A stretch of 64,000 nucleotides of DNA from an uncultured Clostridia bacterium (GTDB taxonomy: Bacteria; Bacillota; Clostridia; Peptostreptococcales; Anaerovoracaceae), in assembly GCA_938046095.1 (NCBI GenBank), contig CALIXS010000013.1, positions 1 to 64,000 of the forward strand, written 5' to 3'. The position numbers and the translations under genes were made by a program. The notes below the pieces were generated by a model that saw nothing but the letters and a program-made list of their open reading frames with translations, did no database searches and was not told the origin of the DNA. Of this stretch, positions 59,713 through 64,000 are shown piece after piece (position 1 is the stretch's first letter; each line of letters starts with the position of its first letter).

Positions 59713-62661
59713 ATGACTTCCGCAATTTGTAAGGTAAAACGTCATACGGCGCTGCTGCTTGTCCTTGCATTGATGCTCACGATGAGCGGCATAGGTGCGT
59801 ATGCGGAGGATCCGCCGCATAAGGTGACGGACGGAGGCGTTACAATAGAATCCGACGATCTGAACTTCGGCGGAGAGAGCCTTTCAGTGGAAATGAAAAC
59901 GGCGGAGGAGGGTCTTCACGATTTTGTAAGCGACCCGATGGTATTTCCGTCGACAAGCCTTATGGACGGCAATAAAGGGCTCTCTGTCGTTGCAACGCTT
60001 AAAGGTGCTGACGGCAATCCGATAGAGCACGAGGGTACCGTAAAGGTAAGGATAAAGCTGCCGGAAGACTGGCAGCCCGATAACGGACTTAACGGCGTGA
60101 TCGTAAACAAACGGACTGCTCCTAACGGAGAATACTATTGGGTTCCGGAGACAATCAACGCTGTGACGCTGGAAAACGGTGAGGCTGTGTTTACACTCGA
60201 GACAGGCAGTCCTGATGATGAGAAACCTACGACAAAGGAAATGCATGTATACGTGTCACAGAGGTTTACGCCTGTAGATCCGAGATCTCTTGCCGACGGT
60301 GTATATGACGTACAGCTTGCCATGCTCAAGGATGTTCCGAGTTACGCAATCTCCATGGCGAGCAACACCATTGATTTCAGAAATGCACAGCTTGTAAAGC
60401 AGGACGGCAGAATATATCTGAGAGCGCATTTTAACAAAGGCATAGTAATGATGATGCCCGCGTTTGCAAACAAAGTATATTCGTGTATTCCTACCGACGG
60501 TGAGTTTACACCTACTGTGGAAAGCTGTAAGCCGGGGACAATTGTCAGCTTTCATGATGACGATGAAGCGATACAGTTTGCAGTAGACCTTATGAAACAA
60601 GCAGTCAACAAATTCCATCTCGAACTGGATCCGGAGCAAGCTGTTAAAGATATGATACTTCGCAACGGCATAAGGTATATCAATTGCTTTGTAATTGATA
60701 TCACAGACAGCATTCAGGAGGACAAGTCTGCGCTCATAGGGTTTGCAAGCGATATAATGGATTCCGCTTTTGCAGATCCTGAGGAAGGGCTTCCTTACGA
60801 ATACGTTATGGGAGCGGATAACGGTTTCAATACGACAAATATTGCGATAGGAAATCCGGTGCCGAGCAGTGCAAGTGCATACTCTGTTCTGCCTCACAAG
60901 GCAGATCTCGATATGAGCAGACTTGAACCCCTGTTTGCAAAATATCTTGCAAATACGGCGGCACGATCGTATGATAACAGATTTTTGTATACGGATGAAT
61001 CGTACGGTAAAAATTTTGTACCTGCATGGCAGAAGGTATATCAGGCGATGAGCTACGAAAAAGCCACACAACAGGATATCGACAAGGCGGTCAGCGTGGG
61101 TGAGGAGGCATGGTCGAAGCTTGTACCTGTCACCTGCGGTCAGACGCCGCCAAGGTATAAAATGGACTATCAGCTGATGAACTTAGTGAAATCGATGAAG
61201 TCGCTGCTCAAAGACGAGTCGCCGTACACCACCGCAAGCGTGCAGGTGCTTAAAGATACCGTCGCATTGGCCGAAGGTCAGCTCGAAAAGGGAGATGATG
61301 CGCTTCAGATTGATTTGCTGACATCGATAAATGCGCTTAATGACGCGAAAAAGGCACTCAAGCTCAAGGCGACGGATTTCACGGCGTTAGAGGCTGCGAT
61401 AAACGATGCCAAGCAGGTTGATATCGAGCACGGTAAGTTCACGAAAGCATCGCTCGACGCTTTTAAGGCTCAGCTTCAGGCGGCTCAGACGATGCTCGAC
61501 AACAAGGACGCCTCGGAGGAGGAGATAGAGGCACAGATCAAGGCGCTCATGGCCGCAAAAAACGGTCTTGCAGATATTTCTGATTACAAAAACCTGCCTA
61601 AGGGCAAGTATGAAATAAACGTTTCCATGAAGAAGCCCGACAGAGTATCGACCTCTATGGCGGACGGCGCCATAAAGCATACTGCTGTTCTCGACGTCAC
61701 GGACGAAGGATATTTTCTGACGCTCGACTTCAACGGGATAAGGATAGGAGCCAATTTCGGATACCTGTCAAATCTTTGGTACTACAATGAGGGATACTCA
61801 TATCTCCCTAACGGCAATCCCAAGGGCAGCATTGTACCGGCAGAGGTTCTGAGCACGCAGAAGAACAAGGACGGTACAGACGTAATAGATCAGTACAATG
61901 ACAAGGATCACCTGTATCCCGACCTTACGAGAATCAAGATAGTAAATACGGCTTTAGCGGACGAATCGGGCTTTGTGCCGCTCAAAGTGATGGTCAAGAT
62001 AATGGAGGCCATAACGCCGGGAACGGGAGAGCAAAATGTGCTTCTTAAGCTTGATTGGGCGAATCTCAAGGAGTACAAAGAGCCCGAAAATCCTGGTGGG
62101 GATCCGGGAGACGTGATCCCGCCTGCCGTAGATATTACGGACAGTGCAACGGGAATAAGAGTTCAGGCTGCGGCAGGTGTTCTTCCTGAGGGAGTAAAGC
62201 TCGTCGTAAGGGAGATAACCGACGGAGCCGAGTATCAGAGGGCAGGCACGGCACTCGAAAGCATAGGAAAGAAGTTCAAGCTGTACGATGTTTGCGTGAC
62301 GGATAAGGACGGAAACGAGATACAGCCTGCCGATATTCTGACCGTCAGCTACCCTGTACCTAAGGGGTACGCGGCGGAGGCTCTCCAGCTTTATCGCATA
62401 GGTGAGGACGGAAGCAGGACTTTAATCAAGGGCATGGTAATGGACGGCTATTATGTGGTTCAGCAGAAGCATTTCAGCAACTACGCACTCGTCGAAAAGG
62501 GAAGCAGGATAACCGATGCCGAAAACAAGAAGAACATGGGCGGAAAGCCTAACACCGGAGATAGTCCGGAACTCGTAAGATATGTTGTTCTTTTCGCTGC
62601 GGCCGCTCTCATTGCAGGTTATGCTTACAGGAGAAGAAATCAAAACAAAATAACGCGATAA
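59713..62661 (+). CDS. cell-surface NEAT/FIVAR protein (predicted heme binding)
   Basis: Secreted, wall-anchored protein, 982 aa. Signal peptide 1-31 (ends AYA). Beta-rich domain 40-190. First NEAT-like domain 194-375 (LADGVYDVQLAMLK...SMASNTIDFRNAQLVKQDGRIYLRAHF). Helical FIVAR-like repeats 450-475, 505-550 and 555-620. Second NEAT domain 627-785 (LPKGKYEINVSMKK...STSMADGAI; VMVKIMEAITPGTG). Another beta domain 805-930. C-terminal sorting-type signal PNTGD at 946-950, a membrane span and RRRNQNK. RBS AAAGGAGG. NEAT domains bind heme in characterised families; binding here is inferred. Homologous to the next gene, and likely in one operon. Confidence 0.8.
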   Translation: MTSAICKVKRHTALLLVLALMLTMSGIGAYAEDPPHKVTDGGVTIESDDLNFGGESLSVEMKTAEEGLHDFVSDPMVFPSTSLMDGNKGLSVVATLKGADGNPIEHEGTVKVRIKLPEDWQPDNGLNGVIVNKRTAPNGEYYWVPETINAVTLENGEAVFTLETGSPDDEKPTTKEMHVYVSQRFTPVDPRSLADGVYDVQLAMLKDVPSYAISMASNTIDFRNAQLVKQDGRIYLRAHFNKGIVMMMPAFANKVYSCIPTDGEFTPTVESCKPGTIVSFHDDDEAIQFAVDLMKQAVNKFHLELDPEQAVKDMILRNGIRYINCFVIDITDSIQEDKSALIGFASDIMDSAFADPEEGLPYEYVMGADNGFNTTNIAIGNPVPSSASAYSVLPHKADLDMSRLEPLFAKYLANTAARSYDNRFLYTDESYGKNFVPAWQKVYQAMSYEKATQQDIDKAVSVGEEAWSKLVPVTCGQTPPRYKMDYQLMNLVKSMKSLLKDESPYTTASVQVLKDTVALAEGQLEKGDDALQIDLLTSINALNDAKKALKLKATDFTALEAAINDAKQVDIEHGKFTKASLDAFKAQLQAAQTMLDNKDASEEEIEAQIKALMAAKNGLADISDYKNLPKGKYEINVSMKKPDRVSTSMADGAIKHTAVLDVTDEGYFLTLDFNGIRIGANFGYLSNLWYYNEGYSYLPNGNPKGSIVPAEVLSTQKNKDGTDVIDQYNDKDHLYPDLTRIKIVNTALADESGFVPLKVMVKIMEAITPGTGEQNVLLKLDWANLKEYKEPENPGGDPGDVIPPAVDITDSATGIRVQAAAGVLPEGVKLVVREITDGAEYQRAGTALESIGKKFKLYDVCVTDKDGNEIQPADILTVSYPVPKGYAAEALQLYRIGEDGSRTLIKGMVMDGYYVVQQKHFSNYALVEKGSRITDAENKKNMGGKPNTGDSPELVRYVVLFAAAALIAGYAYRRRNQNKITR

Positions 62662-62685
62662 GTTAACATCTGTTGTTCTATCCGT

Positions 62686-62717
62686 GCGGCGGGGTATGCA
62701 AAAACCTCGCCGCACTG
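62686..62717 (+). other. GC hairpin between the two NEAT genes
   Basis: The stem GTGCGGCGGGG / CCTCGCCGCAC with a loop of about 10 bases lies between the two genes. There is no T-run after it, so partial termination or mRNA stabilisation is possible. No operator copy is present here. Confidence 0.45.
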
Positions 62718-62757
62718 GGCAGTTGTTATATACAGCTCAAAGAAAGGAACGAATAAA

Positions 62758-64000
62758 ATGAATGCGTATACCGGCAATGTAAGACGCAGCTTGTCCATTT
62801 TGCTCATGTTTATGATGTTGTTTACGATGAGCGGCATACATACATATGCCGACGGCGAGGCGCCTTTCGCCGTAAAAACCCTTACGGACGGCATAGTTAC
62901 GGTTACCACGAACGATCCCGAATTTATGGCTACAAAGCTGAAGGCCGATGTCAGAATGGGTGAGGGCAATCTCCATGAGGATATATACTCGAGCCCTATC
63001 GTCAACACGGACTTAAGCCTGATGGACGGCGATCACGGAATATCCTGTACGCTTACCTTTACAGATGATGACGGAAATGTCGTACCGTATAAAGGAAGCA
63101 TAAATGTAAAGGTGAGCGTGCCAGAAAGCTGGGATTTGAGCAAGGGGCTGTCATTGACTGCGACGGCGATGATTAATCTGGCGACTTATGCAACAAATTC
63201 GGACGCTGACAAGTGGATAAGGGGCGGGGCGGAAAGCGAGCTCGGCGAGGTTAACGGCAGAGACGTGAATTTCACCATGGATTACAACGTGGCAAACGAT
63301 CAGCCGGGAGGCTTTATACTGCTTCAGATGCCGACGCCCGAGGATACAGCTGTGTTAGGTGAGGGTGTTTACGATGTAAGGCTCGTCATGGTAAAGGATA
63401 TTGAAAGCATGGAATTATCCATGGCAAGCTCGACTCTTGATTTTATGAACGCACATCTTATTGTCAGGAACGGAAGAAGATATCTGAGAGGACATTTTAA
63501 TCCGGGACTCGTATTCGGGATTGTTCCCGCCTTTGCCGACAGAGTGTATGCCGTAACGGACCTTGACAACGAAGACAATATTACCGTCGAAAGCGTGACA
63601 AGCGGGAGCATCCTGTCATATCATGAGGAGCCTGATGCGAAAGCGGTTATGCTCGAGGCATTATGCCCGCCTTATGAGCAGGATCATGCGATTGAGCTGA
63701 TAAACGAGTCATACTTCAAGAACGGCGTAAGGTATATAAAAGATTTTGTTCTCGATGTAACGGATTCGTTTATGGATAACGGATTTATCAGGGTCGGCTT
63801 CGCAAGTGACGTCATGGACACCCTGCTTGGAGGTGTACAGGGCTCTGATGCCGGTTACAATACCACAAATATAATGATGCATCACGCTGTGAAAAACACA
63901 TCTGCAGATCCGGAATCTCTGCTCGCACACAAAATTACACCGGAAAATGAAAGGCTTAATGAACTGTACACGGAGTTTCTGACGTATTCGGACCCGAGCA
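62758..64000 (+). CDS. second NEAT-type surface protein (partial, cut by window end)
   Basis: The frame is open from ATG 62758 to the window edge (414 codons). RBS AAAGGAACG. Signal peptide about 1-31 (RRSLSILLMFMMLFTMSGIH, then TYA). The N-terminal beta domain and the following NEAT-like domain (LGEGVYDVRLVMVKDIESMELSMASSTLDFMNAH and NGRRYLRGHF) are clear paralogues of residues 40-375 of the preceding protein, so the pair arose by gene duplication. The C-terminus, any FIVAR repeats and anchor are outside the window. Predicted heme-binding surface protein by the same reasoning. Confidence 0.78.
   Translation, partial: MNAYTGNVRRSLSILLMFMMLFTMSGIHTYADGEAPFAVKTLTDGIVTVTTNDPEFMATKLKADVRMGEGNLHEDIYSSPIVNTDLSLMDGDHGISCTLTFTDDDGNVVPYKGSINVKVSVPESWDLSKGLSLTATAMINLATYATNSDADKWIRGGAESELGEVNGRDVNFTMDYNVANDQPGGFILLQMPTPEDTAVLGEGVYDVRLVMVKDIESMELSMASSTLDFMNAHLIVRNGRRYLRGHFNPGLVFGIVPAFADRVYAVTDLDNEDNITVESVTSGSILSYHEEPDAKAVMLEALCPPYEQDHAIELINESYFKNGVRYIKDFVLDVTDSFMDNGFIRVGFASDVMDTLLGGVQGSDAGYNTTNIMMHHAVKNTSADPESLLAHKITPENERLNELYTEFLTYSDPS

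Overview
The window looks like a chromosomal segment of a low- to mid-GC anaerobic Firmicute of class Clostridia. The gene families, the two-subunit glycine decarboxylase, a T-box leader, a CIRCE element, a cobalamin riboswitch, Gram-positive NEAT surface proteins and compact operons with strong GGAGG-type ribosome binding sites all support this. Family-level assignment cannot be made by eye. Most of the segment is ordinary chromosome; the unusual parts are one scrambled block (14.4-17.4 kb), one degenerate recombinase and one probable iron/heme locus at the right end.

Layout. 1-1.5 kb: the 3' end of a 23S rRNA, a 5S rRNA, tRNA-Glu(UUC) and tRNA-Leu(UAG). 1.7-3.9 kb, minus strand: an RNase H-fold exonuclease and alanine racemase. 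4.2-5.7 kb: a Nudix hydrolase and a XerD-like protein that has lost its tyrosine nucleophile. 5.8-14.4 kb: rplS, then gcvT-gcvH-gcvPA-gcvPB-lplA-lpdA-rbgA-rnhB, packed with overlaps and zero-length gaps. 14.4-17.4 kb: a block of broken gene ends (5' fragment of formate-THF ligase, lipoprotein 3' end, leuB 3' end, 5'-truncated amidase gene) between two nearly identical 0.5 kb direct repeats, with a two-repeat lipoprotein.

17.3-28.4 kb: branched-chain amino acid synthesis. leuA-leuC-leuD-leuB run leftward behind a T-box leader. ilvB-ilvN-ilvC-ilvD-ilvA run rightward from a divergent promoter, and ilvE (34-35 kb) supplies the final transaminase. 28.5-33.9 kb: a cobalamin riboswitch with terminator controls a Nik/Opp-type ABC importer, which is therefore predicted to carry cobalt. 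35.3-54.8 kb: valS, a GNAT protein, a split ThrE-type exporter, glyA, plsX-rnc-smc-ftsY-der-plsY-gpsA-miaB, a site-2 protease-like protein, and clpB behind a perfect CIRCE operator.

55.0-64.0 kb: a heterodimeric exporter-fold ABC pair, a DtxR-like regulator with a degenerate metal site and an unrecognised C-terminal domain, and two large related NEAT/FIVAR surface proteins, the second cut by the window end. Three transcription units here carry the same GTTAG-N6-CTAAC operator, two of them as an identical 16-mer. I read this as one metal- or heme-responsive regulon. This locus and the nucleophile-less XerD-like protein are the best candidates for something not yet described.
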